Notes under the pieces: model-generated | The model's input: the letters and a program-made list of their open reading frames with translations, nothing else | What the model was told of the DNA's origin: nothing | Databases searched by the model: none | Part shown: positions 12,613-22,722 of the stretch, in pieces | How the letters are laid out: each line of letters starts with the position of its first letter | Position numbering within the stretch: position 1 is the first letter of the stretch | DNA from: Paracamarosporium sp. OC-R06-R3 | Taxonomy: Eukaryota > Ascomycota > Dothideomycetes > Pleosporales > Didymosphaeriaceae | Assembly (NCBI GenBank): GCA_019828545.1 | Contig: JACVRA010000077.1 | Span: forward strand, 124,001-188,000 | Reading direction: 5' to 3' | Length of the DNA: 64,000 bases | Made by a program: the position numbers and the translations under genes

Positions 12613-14301
12613 TAGCAATTGGTCTATTCAGCTCGCATGAAGAGGTCTGCTTTTCAATATATGAAGCACTATAAATGAGAGCAGTTGCTCGCCCGGAGCT
12701 AAAAGATACAAAGCGACTCTCTTTGCTTATTGCATCTATGCAGTAGTATATTGAGTCCAAACAGTGAGGGCTCGAGGAACAGAATTTCCACTTGCTTCTC
12801 AGTGACAAGTGACGTCGCATTGCTTGCAAATGCCCATCAGTCTGCCTAAATCTAATGTCTCCCACAAGCAACTTATGCCCACCCGGGCCGTTCGCTCTAT
12901 TTTTAATACAGAAGAACATAATGTCTCTGCGTCTCTCCACCAATCCTGGGAGTTTGTTGTCAGATGCGAAATATCTCTGAATGGGTCTTTGTGTTCCTGG
13001 TTCGGTATCTTCCAGAATTGACGATTGTGCGTCTGAGCAGATCCACCGTAACAAATCGACTAGGTGGTTAAACATACGATACTTGCATCGTCATTGGAAG
13101 TTTCGATGAATCGGTAAAGCGGTTGAGACGGTATTGATGTCTCTAAATGTACGATCAATATGAGATCTAGTAGGCACAGCATCATATCTTGGATTTGATT
13201 CCATGTCCATATAGCAATGCCCACGAAGCATTATCAAAGGGTGTTTGGCACACATAGCATCGCTATCTAGCCACTTTCAAGGCTTTGGGGGAGATAGAAA
13301 CGAGTAGATACTGGATCCAGTCTTTAGATTGTGAACGAAGAACACTGATATAGGGCTAATGGAAAGTAGCGATGCTTGTTTCAATATTACAATCATAATT
13401 GACCTTAAACGACCCCGTTCTCCTTCCACAGATTCTAAAACGGGATGCGTGGATCTTTCTGTTTGCTCTCCTTCGACAGCTACCACGATTGATATATCTA
13501 GGTATTATGCTGATACTAGTATAGCATGTAGTAATCATGTTATACTGGGCTTCCTGACCTTCATCTCTTGCCTTCATGTGCGTATGACCCAGACTAGTTT
13601 GTTACCAAGATCACATTGTTCCACTGTTTTCTCTGTTCCTGTCCCATTCATATCCGCCTGGACGCCAAAACACGAACATCTTTTGATGTTCGTTTAGCAC
13701 GCCGGCCCAATTGTAGACATACAGTCACAACCAGCCAGTCTGTCCCATAATGCACTTACTACATTCACACCAGCACCGCCACCGCTCCTGCAGCAGCAGG
13801 TCCGCTAGTATACATTAGGCAAGCTGCTCAAAAATCGCCGTTGTCTTGTACGCCACTGTGCTTTTGGTCTCGGTACTGTTCTGGCTGACATACCCCTCAT
13901 CGTGATGCTTGCTTATCTTTCAGCCTATGGTGTCAGAGTGTTTGTGCTGTCGCGGCGCTATCCATTTCCACAATGCATGTTCGTCAAGTCGATTTGGTCC
14001 GCGATAGTGATGTGTTTGCTGGTCTGCAGGCAGCAGCTTTGACGACTTCGCGATATAGGGTATGTTATAGATAGCGTGGATTGGCGTAACTCGGTCAACG
14101 GGTTTTCGGTGACGATTTGTGCGCAAGAACCGGAAAAAGGATGCGTCGTGTCCCGGGGATATGGGAGCCAATTTCTGTTGCTCAATGTCCACCAACAAAA
14201 TCTTTCTTGGTAATTCGATCACTTCGGAGTTCTTCCTGACCCTGTTGTTCGAGGAATATAAAATACAACATCATCTTCGCCATTATCGTAACGTCCCGCA
14301 C
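12613..14301. other. 1.7-kb intergenic gap between convergent genes
   Basis: Between ORC6 and the transcription factor gene, which converge. Several short open frames exist on both strands, none with recognisable features. I see no tRNA, transposase or tandem repeat. Confidence 0.5.
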
Positions 14302-16248
14302 CTACACTCTTAGTTTGTCTAAGCAGTTCATGACAACCCTGCCAAGTTTCCAATGTGCTCGACGTCCAAAAACTTTCTTTGCCCACGTCAACGCTGCTTC
14401 TCGGTCTCCATCTTGCACCCCAACAACTTGCATACAACCCTGCGCGCTGCCTTCGACGAGCTGCCATGCAATCATAAATGCCTTGTAAGCATAAAGTGTC
14501 AACCATGGCGCTTCCGTATCCGGAACTAGCGTTGTGTCTAGGTAACGCAGAAACCAATCAACGTGAGGCTGTATCGTCGAGGCGATCTTCGCTTTGCACA
14601 AGATGTCATACGACGGCGCCATGACGGTCATTTGGTGTAGAGCAGAATCAAGGCTGTTCGCAATAATGCCGCCTGTATGTGATGGAGACCACATCTGCAT
14701 CTCTATCATAGCCGTCTCCCAAGTCGCTTCCCATATTGGTGTTTGAGCGCTACTCGAAGTTTTTGGGTGCACGTATGGGCTGAGAGCTAAAAGAGAGGCA
14801 CGCAATGGCTCAATCCGTTCCATGCTCAACATGCCAGTCATGGAAGACCAGCCAGATACCTCTCGTGCACTAGAGAGCAAGAAATGTGTGATGTTGATGG
14901 TACCATACGGATCGAAGTCGGGAATAGCATTTAGATGTGCGTCCGACAAGAGGCGTCGCACAGCGTCCGGATAAGGAACCGTAGAACCTTGATGTTTCTT
15001 GCTCAGCTGCCTATGCGCCCATTCTCCAGGCGAGGATGCTGCAAAATACGCCTCCGGACATGGAAGGTCATGCTTGATCTCCAGATGAGAAAGTGAACGT
15101 GGTATTGAAAGGATTTGATACCACAGCGTATCGATTTGATGAACTGCAAACAAAGTTCTCTTGGCCGACTCCGCCTGGGCGAAAGCGTGCCATAATGAGT
15201 CCAGATCTTCAGTCTCCGTATGTGGTGTGGAAGTAGGCTGCATTAGGCCAGCTGCTCGAGCCAAAGATATCATTTTTGAATGCGTCTTGAGACCGTACGC
15301 AGCGTCGTTATCGTTCGAATACATTAATGAAAAAACTTCGAGTAAGAGGTAGGCTTGCACAAGCGTGACACCATGCAACGATTCGTCCACGTTCTCCTCT
15401 TCCATTGCTATGAATGCACGTGCCCGATGGAAACACTGGACAGATAGAGACTGTCCCGAACCTGCTTCGTCATTGCAGTCAGGGTTCTCACCATATTGAT
15501 ATGCGAGGGCGAGCACACTGAGAAGCAGCGCTCTAGACGTCTCGTGGGTGTTGAAGGTGGGTCGATGTAGGAAAGGAAGGAAAGCCGCGACGTGGTCGAA
15601 GAAGAGCTGGCAGCCTTGTGTTACCTGGGGGTCGGATGGGTACCAATCATCCTGCACCAGAGGGTATTGATTTGTGAACAAGGCGTCTGGGCTCCACTGA
15701 TGGAAGTTGAAGTCGGCCAAGGAGGGTACGTAGGCCGTTTCTGATGCGGTTGCATCGGACGTGTTCGGTTCCAAACATGAGGCCAATGATAGGGAGGTGG
15801 GATCCAGGTCCCAGCCGATGACCGAATCTCTTGCGTCTTGGTCGTTGGAAGTGTGGGTAAGAGAGTCACCGCAAGTCTCTGTAGGCGATACAGATGGAGA
15901 GTCGCCTCTCGCTCGCTTCCTGCTGCTCCCACTGCTGGCGACGGAGAGGTTCCTGCGGCGTTGGCCCTCCCTCTCCGGATGCTGCCTCTTCATGTGGCGG
16001 ACGCGGAGGTCAGGCCGCGAGAAGGTGGCATTGCACAGGTCGCACGAGAGGGATGAGTCGGGCGAGCGTGCGTGGAGAGCAGCATGGCGCTTCAAGTTCT
16101 CATGGCGTGTGAAGCGGCTCTGGCATATGGAGCACTGGAAGGGTTGGAACGCCCGGGGCTCAGAGGCCACCGAGGTGACGGAGCAAGACATGGTGTGGAA
16201 GTTGGGTCGAGGTGCTTGGGGGAAGGAGCCCCCGGATGCGGCTTCCAC
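14302..16248 (-). CDS. C2H2 zinc-finger / fungal-specific transcription factor
   Basis: A single exon of 648 residues. Two adjacent C2H2 fingers lie at residues 39-59 (CSICQSRFTRHENLKRH) and 69-90 (CDLCNATFSRPDLRVRH), followed by a basic linker RRNLSVASSGSSRKRARGD that may be a nuclear localisation signal. From about residue 200 the protein has the helical fungal-specific transcription factor domain: FFDHVAAFLPFLHRPTF, a central DSLWHAFAQAESAKRTLFAVHQID segment, and LSHLEIKHDLPCPEAYF. This two-part layout is common in regulators of carbon and nitrogen catabolism in filamentous fungi. It may start at residue 20 (MSCSVTS) rather than residue 1. It lies next to a transporter and three catabolic enzymes, so it is likely their local regulator (inference). 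Confidence 0.9.
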   Translation of the reverse strand: MEAASGGSFPQAPRPNFHTMSCSVTSVASEPRAFQPFQCSICQSRFTRHENLKRHAALHARSPDSSLSCDLCNATFSRPDLRVRHMKRQHPEREGQRRRNLSVASSGSSRKRARGDSPSVSPTETCGDSLTHTSNDQDARDSVIGWDLDPTSLSLASCLEPNTSDATASETAYVPSLADFNFHQWSPDALFTNQYPLVQDDWYPSDPQVTQGCQLFFDHVAAFLPFLHRPTFNTHETSRALLLSVLALAYQYGENPDCNDEAGSGQSLSVQCFHRARAFIAMEEENVDESLHGVTLVQAYLLLEVFSLMYSNDNDAAYGLKTHSKMISLARAAGLMQPTSTPHTETEDLDSLWHAFAQAESAKRTLFAVHQIDTLWYQILSIPRSLSHLEIKHDLPCPEAYFAASSPGEWAHRQLSKKHQGSTVPYPDAVRRLLSDAHLNAIPDFDPYGTINITHFLLSSAREVSGWSSMTGMLSMERIEPLRASLLALSPYVHPKTSSSAQTPIWEATWETAMIEMQMWSPSHTGGIIANSLDSALHQMTVMAPSYDILCKAKIASTIQPHVDWFLRYLDTTLVPDTEAPWLTLYAYKAFMIAWQLVEGSAQGCMQVVGVQDGDREAALTWAKKVFGRRAHWKLGRVVMNCLDKLRV

Positions 16249-16548
16249 GCTTATCTCGCGCCCTTTCCACGCTTATCGTACATGGCGCTTCTCCACATTT
16301 CCCCCCGACGTTTAGACGCACGCTTATCTCGGGCCAAACCTCGGGCGCCAGCGGCGAACATGGTGTTTCACACTCTTCACGACACAGTCACAGAGGATTC
16401 GAACATGAACATGAACATGCACGGTGCATCCTCCGTACACATGGACGGAACTGCACCCCGGAATCGAATTGCCGACAGACGGCGCTACATGAAGCTAACT
16501 AAACCTACCCCGCATTCTTCCCCTACCAGTCACGTGCCAGCCCCCGAC
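16249..16548. promoter_or_regulatory. Promoter of the transcription factor gene
   Basis: 300 bases between the transcription factor start and the MFS transporter stop. TTCTCCACA at 16289-16297, 41 bases upstream of the factor's start codon, matches nine of ten bases of the inverted-repeat arm found in the 2OG-oxygenase/RidA promoter. It could be an autoregulatory half-site (inference). Confidence 0.35.
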
Positions 16549-18057
16549 TCAATACATTTCGTAGCGCCAGTTCAACCTGATCATTTCCTCCGTCACTCCT
16601 CCCTTGACAACCTTGGCAATCTCCTCGGGTCTACCCGAATCCAGGCGCCTGTTCTCGCGTAGCACTAGCCAGCGGTACACGCTGATCGTGACCGCGAACA
16701 GGAACGCGCAGCCCATGAGGGTCCCAAAAGCGGCGTAGAACTGTGGCGGTGCATAGTAGAGATACGAAGCCCAGATGTTAGACGTGCCTCCGATGGCGTT
16801 GACCAGCGCAGACGCTGCTGCTCTCTTCGCCACGGGCCGCGCAAGGTGCAGATTGATCGTCTTGTATAGCACGAGCTGTGGTCCGACCGACGCGAACGGG
16901 AGCACCATCATGGCAAAGTATCGTGCCCCGACATTTTGCGTCGCCATGGGAATGATGTACATGGTGCAGGCAATCGAGATGCAGGCGACGATGATCGGAT
17001 ACGCCGTGTTCCTGCGATCCGACCACCACATGAGCCCATAATAGACGATCCCAGCAAGTATGTATGGCGGTGCGGTGAGAAGCAGGCTGATGGTGTGGTT
17101 GAAGTTCAACGAAGCGACTAGTGTCGGGAAAAAGTTGGCAATGGAGCCTTGTGCCTGCGACAGCATGTTGCAGAAGATGAGCAGAATGAGCTTGGGATCT
17201 GACAGTGCTTTCGCGAAGCCCTTAATCACGCTCTCCTTCTCGGCTCCCTCTGCAGCACCCGATTCTGATTCGATTCGCCATACTGCCAGGTCTCGCAGCT
17301 CCTGTGACAGGATGCGGCTATTGTGCGGGAATTCGGGCATAAAGAAGGCGCATATCGATCCGATTCCAACCGTGGCGCTTCCTTCGATAATGAACAGCCA
17401 TTGCCATCCGCGGATGCCATGTGTCCCGTCGAGCTGTAGGATAGCGGCGGCAAGAAGCCCACCAAAGGCATTTCCAAATTGCTGTGCAATATACAAAGCA
17501 GCAATGCGTTTTCCGAGTTCAGTTTTGGTGTACCAAGCCGAAAGATAGTAAATGGCACCCGGAAAGAAGACGGCCTCCGCAACTCCAAGTACAGCACGTA
17601 CGGCGAGCAGCTGCCCATACGTATGGACCGCTGCAGTCGCTGCGCTTATTGAACCCCAGATTACTACTGCGCCGCAAATGTATAGTCCGGGTCGTGGAAA
17701 CTTCGTGATGAGCAGATTGCTAGGAATTTGGAATGGCAGGTAGCCAACGAAGAGGATCGATACGGCTGTGGCGAATTGCTGGGTTGTCATATTGAGGTCT
17801 TCCATGATGCCTTGTAACTTTGCTGCGGCTAGATTCTGACGATCAATATAGTTGAGGATGTATAGGATGCCGATGATGGGCAGGATGATGAAGTCGATTT
17901 TTCGAACGAGCTTCTTGTTGAGAGCCGCAATCTCCTCTTGGCTCAAACCACGCAACGATTCCGGTCGTCTGTCATCTCGTATCGTCTCGCTTCGCCCGAT
18001 TTCGACGTCTTTTGAGAGCTCAATGTCGCAGTCGGCTGACTTCGTATCGTTGTCCAT
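16549..18057 (-). CDS. MFS transporter, anion:cation symporter (Dal5-like) family
   Basis: A single exon of 502 residues with about twelve hydrophobic segments. The first begins at about residue 52 with KIDFIILPIIGILYILNYID, followed by the signature DRQNLAAAKLQG. VRAVLGVAEAVFFPGAIYYLSAWY and KRIAALYIAQQFGNAFGGLLA match the ACS (allantoate/tartrate/nicotinate permease) group. The central loop is charged (RIESESGAAEGAEKESV), and the C-terminus ends in a long cytosolic helix. These plasma-membrane symporters import small organic anions or amides; the exact substrate cannot be read. The gene is divergent from the HpcH/HpaI aldolase across a 618-base promoter and sits next to the transcription factor, which suggests import of the substrate that the neighbouring enzymes degrade. 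Confidence 0.9.
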   Translation of the reverse strand: MDNDTKSADCDIELSKDVEIGRSETIRDDRRPESLRGLSQEEIAALNKKLVRKIDFIILPIIGILYILNYIDRQNLAAAKLQGIMEDLNMTTQQFATAVSILFVGYLPFQIPSNLLITKFPRPGLYICGAVVIWGSISAATAAVHTYGQLLAVRAVLGVAEAVFFPGAIYYLSAWYTKTELGKRIAALYIAQQFGNAFGGLLAAAILQLDGTHGIRGWQWLFIIEGSATVGIGSICAFFMPEFPHNSRILSQELRDLAVWRIESESGAAEGAEKESVIKGFAKALSDPKLILLIFCNMLSQAQGSIANFFPTLVASLNFNHTISLLLTAPPYILAGIVYYGLMWWSDRRNTAYPIIVACISIACTMYIIPMATQNVGARYFAMMVLPFASVGPQLVLYKTINLHLARPVAKRAAASALVNAIGGTSNIWASYLYYAPPQFYAAFGTLMGCAFLFAVTISVYRWLVLRENRRLDSGRPEEIAKVVKGGVTEEMIRLNWRYEMY

Positions 18058-18675
18058 TGTAAAGAAGTCGAAAGAACTTGCAAGCTTTGCGAGCCGTCAA
18101 TGATTGAGATGCAATTGCTGGAGTAGTTGTTCCCGTCCATACATCGGTAGACTTATATTCATGTTTCCCTTGAGCGCACTGCCAATGAATGATACTATAG
18201 TATCCAATAGATAAGGAGGGAGGAGCGCCCCATGGCCTCCGGATCCCGATTCCCAGCTAGGTGGGATACTAGCACGTTAGCGGTTTAGCTTATCAAAAAC
18301 CTGGGGTAAACCTGCGTGTGCCTATCTGTGTCTTCGGTGTCGAATCACAGGCCCTCGGTAAGTCATCGAAGAGCTCCTCCCGGTGGGTCCGCCGCCACTA
18401 GGCATCGACTCGAGGCATCCAAACCCTGCATATGTCAACCATGCAGATCAATAATCTCGACGGTGCTCCTCACCGAATTCAGGAGCATCACATAGGTGCT
18501 CCGCATGTGGCATGGAGAGATTGTACTATTTGTACGCTGATGCTGGCTTATCTTCGTGGCTAACCTTGCCTTTGCCCACTACTCGTTTATTCTCCAGCAT
18601 CAATTGCGAACAAGTCCATCTAGAACAAATCATTCAACTACGTACCGATACGCGATTCCGGCAGCCATCTCCAAA
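18058..18675. promoter_or_regulatory. Divergent promoter, MFS transporter / aldolase
   Basis: Shared upstream region of two divergent genes. GAGCTCCTCCC at 18371-18381 recurs exactly in the 2OG-oxygenase/RidA promoter (21985-21995). GGTGCTCC occurs twice (near 18465 and 18499) around AGGAGCATC, giving loose inverted symmetry. These are candidate shared control elements, not proven sites. Confidence 0.35.
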
Positions 18676-19494
18676 ATGAGTTACACAACACCCCTCAACA
18701 CCGACGTCAACAACCCGCGCCTCCGATTGCTCAACAAGATCAAGGCAAATGAGTACCCGCTGATGACCTTCGTCGCCATCCCATCGGTTCGGCAAGCTCA
18801 AATCGTGGCTCTAACCGGTCTTGATGGCATCATCCTAGACTGTGAGCACGGACACATTGGTGACGACTCGATGCACAACAGTGTTGCTGCCATCGCCGCC
18901 TTAGACGTCTCTCCCATCATCCGCATTCGAGGCCCCGCACACGATATCATCAAGCGCGCTCTCGACACAGGTGCACATGGCATCCTAGTGCCCCAGATCA
19001 ACAATGCTGAGGAAGCCGCACAAATCGTCGCATCCTCCAAGTTCCCTCCACACGGCATACGAGGGCAGGGAAGCGCCTTCCCAGCCATCGCCCACGGCCT
19101 CACAACACCGCAGTACATGAAGACTGCAAACGAGACCATCTTGACCATGATACAAATTGAGACACGCGCAGGTGTCGAGAACGTAGATGCCATCGCTGCA
19201 GTTCCGGGTGTCGACGTCATCTTCATTGGACCGAATGATCTTGCGCAAGCATTGCTAGGCTATGTGCCTGCGCGGGGCGACGAGCCAGAATTTGTCGCCG
19301 CAATTGACAAGATTGAGGCTGCGGCAAAGAAACACGGAAAATGGTTTGCCCGTATGGTCAACAATGGAACTGCGGCGAAGGAGGCGAGGCAGAGGTATGA
19401 TACCGTGGCTATCACCGGGGACACCAAGGCTATTCAAAACTGGTATACGGCGGAATTTGAGATCGCGAGGTCTGGTGGAGCAAAGACACCGTAG
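18676..19494 (+). CDS. HpcH/HpaI-family aldolase (class II, 2-oxo acid)
   Basis: A single exon of 272 residues from the ATG at 18676 (MSYTTPL). An in-frame upstream ATG at 18556 would add 40 residues rich in S, T and R, possibly a targeting leader. The TIM-barrel motifs of the family are present: LDGIILDCEHGHIGDDS, RIRGPAHDIIKRALDTGAHGILVPQI, a metal-ligand MIQIETRAGVENVDAI and VDVIFIGPNDLAQALLG. These enzymes cleave or form carbon-carbon bonds of hydroxylated 2-oxo acids (for example 2,4-dihydroxyheptenedioate or 2-keto-3-deoxy sugar acids) with a divalent metal. In this cluster it would supply a pyruvate- or aldehyde-releasing step (inference). Confidence 0.9.
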   Translation: MSYTTPLNTDVNNPRLRLLNKIKANEYPLMTFVAIPSVRQAQIVALTGLDGIILDCEHGHIGDDSMHNSVAAIAALDVSPIIRIRGPAHDIIKRALDTGAHGILVPQINNAEEAAQIVASSKFPPHGIRGQGSAFPAIAHGLTTPQYMKTANETILTMIQIETRAGVENVDAIAAVPGVDVIFIGPNDLAQALLGYVPARGDEPEFVAAIDKIEAAAKKHGKWFARMVNNGTAAKEARQRYDTVAITGDTKAIQNWYTAEFEIARSGGAKTP

Positions 19495-20297
19495 AGGCTG
19501 TATGGTTTATACTTATTCATACGATGGTTTACGATGGGCATTGCATATACGGGTACGCAGGTATAGATGCACGGAGTTGAAAGACTAGGTCATACTGTTA
19601 TAGCCATTTTATCTTTTTTTCTTAAATATAAATTTATCTCTCTAAGTAAAAGTTTGTCTGTGTCAGTCCTGCTTCATTCCTTTGGTTCCGTGAATATTCG
19701 GTTCTAAACATGATAGAATGCTCCAGCATCACGTTGTATTATCCTAAATCCTTTTCGATGTCGCGCGTGGTGGCACGAAAAGAAACAACAAATTTTGTCT
19801 TAGATGTATAATTTGTTTAGACATTATTAAAATTGGAAGGTAAATTAATTCTAGCCATCTCAATGGTAGAGTACGTGGTAGTTGAATTAATCCTTCTATC
19901 TTATACCCAGGATCACGGGAAAATCATGAGGCTAAAAGACTGTATTTACAGGATTTATCTCAGAAATAGCTTCCCTAGGGTTAAACAATTCTATATGTTC
20001 GTACGCAGTACGGATCAGATAAGGATATCTACTTAATGCGCCTGAGCCGTGCGGCCNNGTGCGCAGGGGCTGGATATAAGACCATCTCAACACTATATCT
20101 ATATTGCGCAAGTACGATGAACATTCAGATCTTTGAACAAGGAGAAAGGTATATTGCGAAAGGATTCAAGTTTGATCATAAATTCTAGAAAGGGCTTCAA
20201 ATTGTTTGTAAATCTAAGAGAGGAAGAAAAAGAACCAGAGGGAAAAAGAGCCTTGCGCCACGCCATATATCCGCATTAAATATAATCCTTCCTATAA
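19495..20297. other. AT-rich intergenic stretch with assembly gap
   Basis: About 800 bases between convergent genes, clearly AT-rich around 19590-20030. Two N bases at 20057-20058 sit in a locally GC-rich spot. No coding potential or clear repeat boundaries are seen. It may be a decayed insertion, but no terminal repeats are visible. Confidence 0.5.
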
Positions 20298-21610
20298 TTA
20301 TACAGGAAGTACAACCCTCATGCCCATGTACTCCCTCGTGTGCATCAGCTTCCCATCGATGATTGTTTGGTGCACGCCGACCCGGTTGTGTTCAGTATCA
20401 GTCGGGTCCGTAGCAGTTGATATCTGTATCTCACGCCATTGCCGGTTCGTAGGTGCAAGCTCGCCACCCGCAGTTCGCTTCTTGAATTCTTTGTAGATGC
20501 CTTGTTCCTCGACGCATCCTTCGCGCTGAATGAGAGGAGAGTCTGATATATTGTTAGAATCATTCTTGACAACTCTACGAAAGTCTAGGACTGCTTACCG
20601 TAAGCAGGCGACATGCGCAAGTCTCCTACCGAGCTGTTGAACAAAACAAGGGAGAGCCGTTCTTGTTGCAGCTGGTCAACAGGCGGCTTGAATACCCGGT
20701 GTCGTGTAGCTTTGAAGTGACCGCCAGAGACAATCTCGAGCGTGTCGCCGATGTTGATGACGAGTGCACCAGGCTTGTACGGAACATAGTACCACTTCTC
20801 ATCTTGACCCCAGATTTGCAAACAGCTGATGGGCACACTGAACAAGAGCGTTGTCAGACCGAAGTCAGTGTGGCCATGCATGCGCAGACCCTTGGACGCT
20901 TCTTCGGTGGACTTCTGCACGGGCCGGAACAAGGCATGACGGAAGTAGCCTTCGCCCGTTGGGCTACCGTGTGACTGAACATTCTCCCAAAGGTAATCGT
21001 CGGGTAGCTCGAGCACGCGTGAGAAGAGGGTGAGGAGACGGCGGTTGACAGACTGCGTAAGGTAATTGCAGAAGGAGCGAATTTCATCCATAAAGGGGTG
21101 GACGCAGTTGGGCGAACGGTCGAGTGATTCCCAATCGGGTTTATACCAATTGAACTGCTCGATGCCATCTGGAGGGCCACGGTGACGCTGCTATCATGAG
21201 AACCGCTCAATGTAGTATAGATGGTGATGAAAACATACCTTGAAGCCGTAGGGGTGTTTGTAGCCGCTCCAATTCCCCGAATCCGGGCTAAAAAGTAGTC
21301 GCTCTTTGTCTTCGTCGTTGATGTTGTTGTACAGGTATTGCGCAATAGCGAATTGTCGATGCAGCTGTTCAAGCGAAATACCGTAATTCTCAAGAAACAG
21401 GAAGCCGTCCTCACGGATAGCCTTCTTAACTCTTTGCACGAGGTTGTCGACTACAGCAGGATCTTCGGAATCGAGTAATGAAAGATCGATAGAGCTCAAC
21501 TCGGCGAAGTTCTCCTTTTGTTGCGTGACGGGTGGAGGAACCCATTCCGGAACAAATGGCTTGCCTGGTAGGTCGGCAGCTGGTGGGTTGAAGGGAGCTG
21601 TAGGTGCCAT
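20298..21610 (-). CDS. 2-oxoglutarate/Fe(II) oxygenase, isopenicillin-N-synthase-like
   Basis: Three exons, 21610-21239, 21190-20599 and 20542-20298, encode about 402 residues. The N-terminal DIOX_N-like region contains IREDGFLFLENYGIS. The jelly-roll core keeps the iron ligands HTD (about residues 231-233) and RHR (His about 288), and the oxoglutarate-binding RLSLVLF (Arg about 302). Spacing between ligands is normal, so the enzyme should be active. The acceptor of intron 1 is TAGCAG, so splicing could include or omit one glutamine. Members hydroxylate, desaturate or cleave small molecules. It is divergent from a RidA gene across a 661-base promoter, which ties the two together functionally. 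Confidence 0.9.
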
Positions 21611-22271
21611 ATTGGTAGGTAGAGAATGTGGACTGGTTGATTGTGGTGCGTGCTAATGTAGCTATGTTAGGATACCATAGCGCGACTTTATATCGAACGC
21701 CTACGCACTGCTTGCTCTTTTCCAGAGTCCGGTACACAAGTGCCAGAACCTCAAACGAGCTCCGCTCCAGCATGACAATCGAACGACCGCTCAATTCCCC
21801 AGTTCACATCCCAAGCCAGCCGAGACAAGCGGCATCTCCACACGGGGCAGCTCCGCTATCATTCCTGCTCCTCTCCATTCCGGCGGAGCATCCGCTCCTC
21901 CTGCACACTGAGTGATAGGGGTGGCTGGCTGGCTTCGTGGTGGCGTTCTCCACACAGATAGCTGGTGTGGAGAAGCCCCGGGGGGAGCTCCTCCCAGCCC
22001 ACCCAACAAGGGTCCGTAAGGTCCGTGCGCGCTCATCAACCACTCTTGCGATGCCCACTTGGCCACAATTATTCGCATCCGTTCTCGCAACGACCGCAAA
22101 CTTGGAGACTTAAAGCCGTAGATAAGCCACCCTTCATGTCTTCTTCAACATTCAAGCCTACACAAACATCTACATACGACCCTCCATAACTGTCTTTACC
22201 ATACTTTACGACTTCCATATCTTACGACCAATTTCACCCAGAGTTCCCTCGGACCTACAATTCTAACGAAG
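21611..22271. promoter_or_regulatory. Divergent promoter with perfect inverted repeat
   Basis: Between the 2OG-oxygenase and RidA genes. TTCTCCACAC at 21946-21955 and GTGTGGAGAA at 21965-21974 form a perfect 10-base inverted repeat with a 9-base spacer; a third copy of the arm (TCTCCACAC) lies at 21835-21843. GAGCTCCTCCC at 21985-21995 is shared with the transporter/aldolase promoter. The arrangement suggests an operator for a dimeric regulator (inference). Confidence 0.45.
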
Positions 22272-22722
22272 ATGTCCCGTCAACTCATCTCGAGTGAGAA
22301 GTTCCCCCCTAAGCCTCACAATTGTAAGTTCGAAGCCAGGAGATGCCCAGTAGAACCTAACGTTGTCCTCTAGGCCCCGCTGTAAAGGTCCCTGGTCTCG
22401 TCTTCTGCGCCGGCCAGACAGCTACAGGAGAGATCAAACAAGCAACAGTATGTCGGATTCTTCAGCTCCTATACCACGCTCCTAACTAGGTATGCAGAGG
22501 AAAGTCCTTCAAAATTTGAAGGAGGTGCTCGAACTCTCCGGCTCTTCATTAGAGCAAGTCGTCAAGTACAACGTATACTTGGCAGATATGAAGGATTTTG
22601 CAGCCATGAACGAGGTATACATTGAGTTTCTGCCGAAGCCAATGCCTTCGCGGAGTTGTCTGCAGGCGCTTGCGCCCGGAGAAGGGACGGTCATCGAGAT
22701 TGAGTGCATTGCGCAAGTTTGA
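22272..22722 (+). CDS. RidA/YjgF family enamine-imine deaminase
   Basis: Three exons, 22272-22323, 22374-22447 and 22498-22722, encode 116 residues, slightly short for the family. It begins MSRQLISSEKFPPKPHN, then PGLVFCAGQTATGEIKQAT, then NLKEVLELSGSSLEQVVKYNVYLADMKDF. The catalytic-pocket arginine (PSRSC) and the C-terminal glutamate motif VIEIECIAQV are present. RidA proteins hydrolyse reactive imine or enamine intermediates to 2-oxo acids plus ammonia, or related unstable species. In this cluster it probably clears an intermediate made upstream of the aldolase (inference). The intron 2 acceptor was set at 22497 because only that keeps the frame. Confidence 0.85.

Noticed and set aside
13359..13697. 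112-residue open frame in the gap after ORC6
   Set aside because: No signal peptide, domain or splice support; composition looks random.
15761..16315. 184-residue plus-strand open frame opposite the transcription factor zinc fingers
   Set aside because: Antisense shadow of the zinc-finger and linker coding sequence; Arg/Trp-rich nonsense composition.
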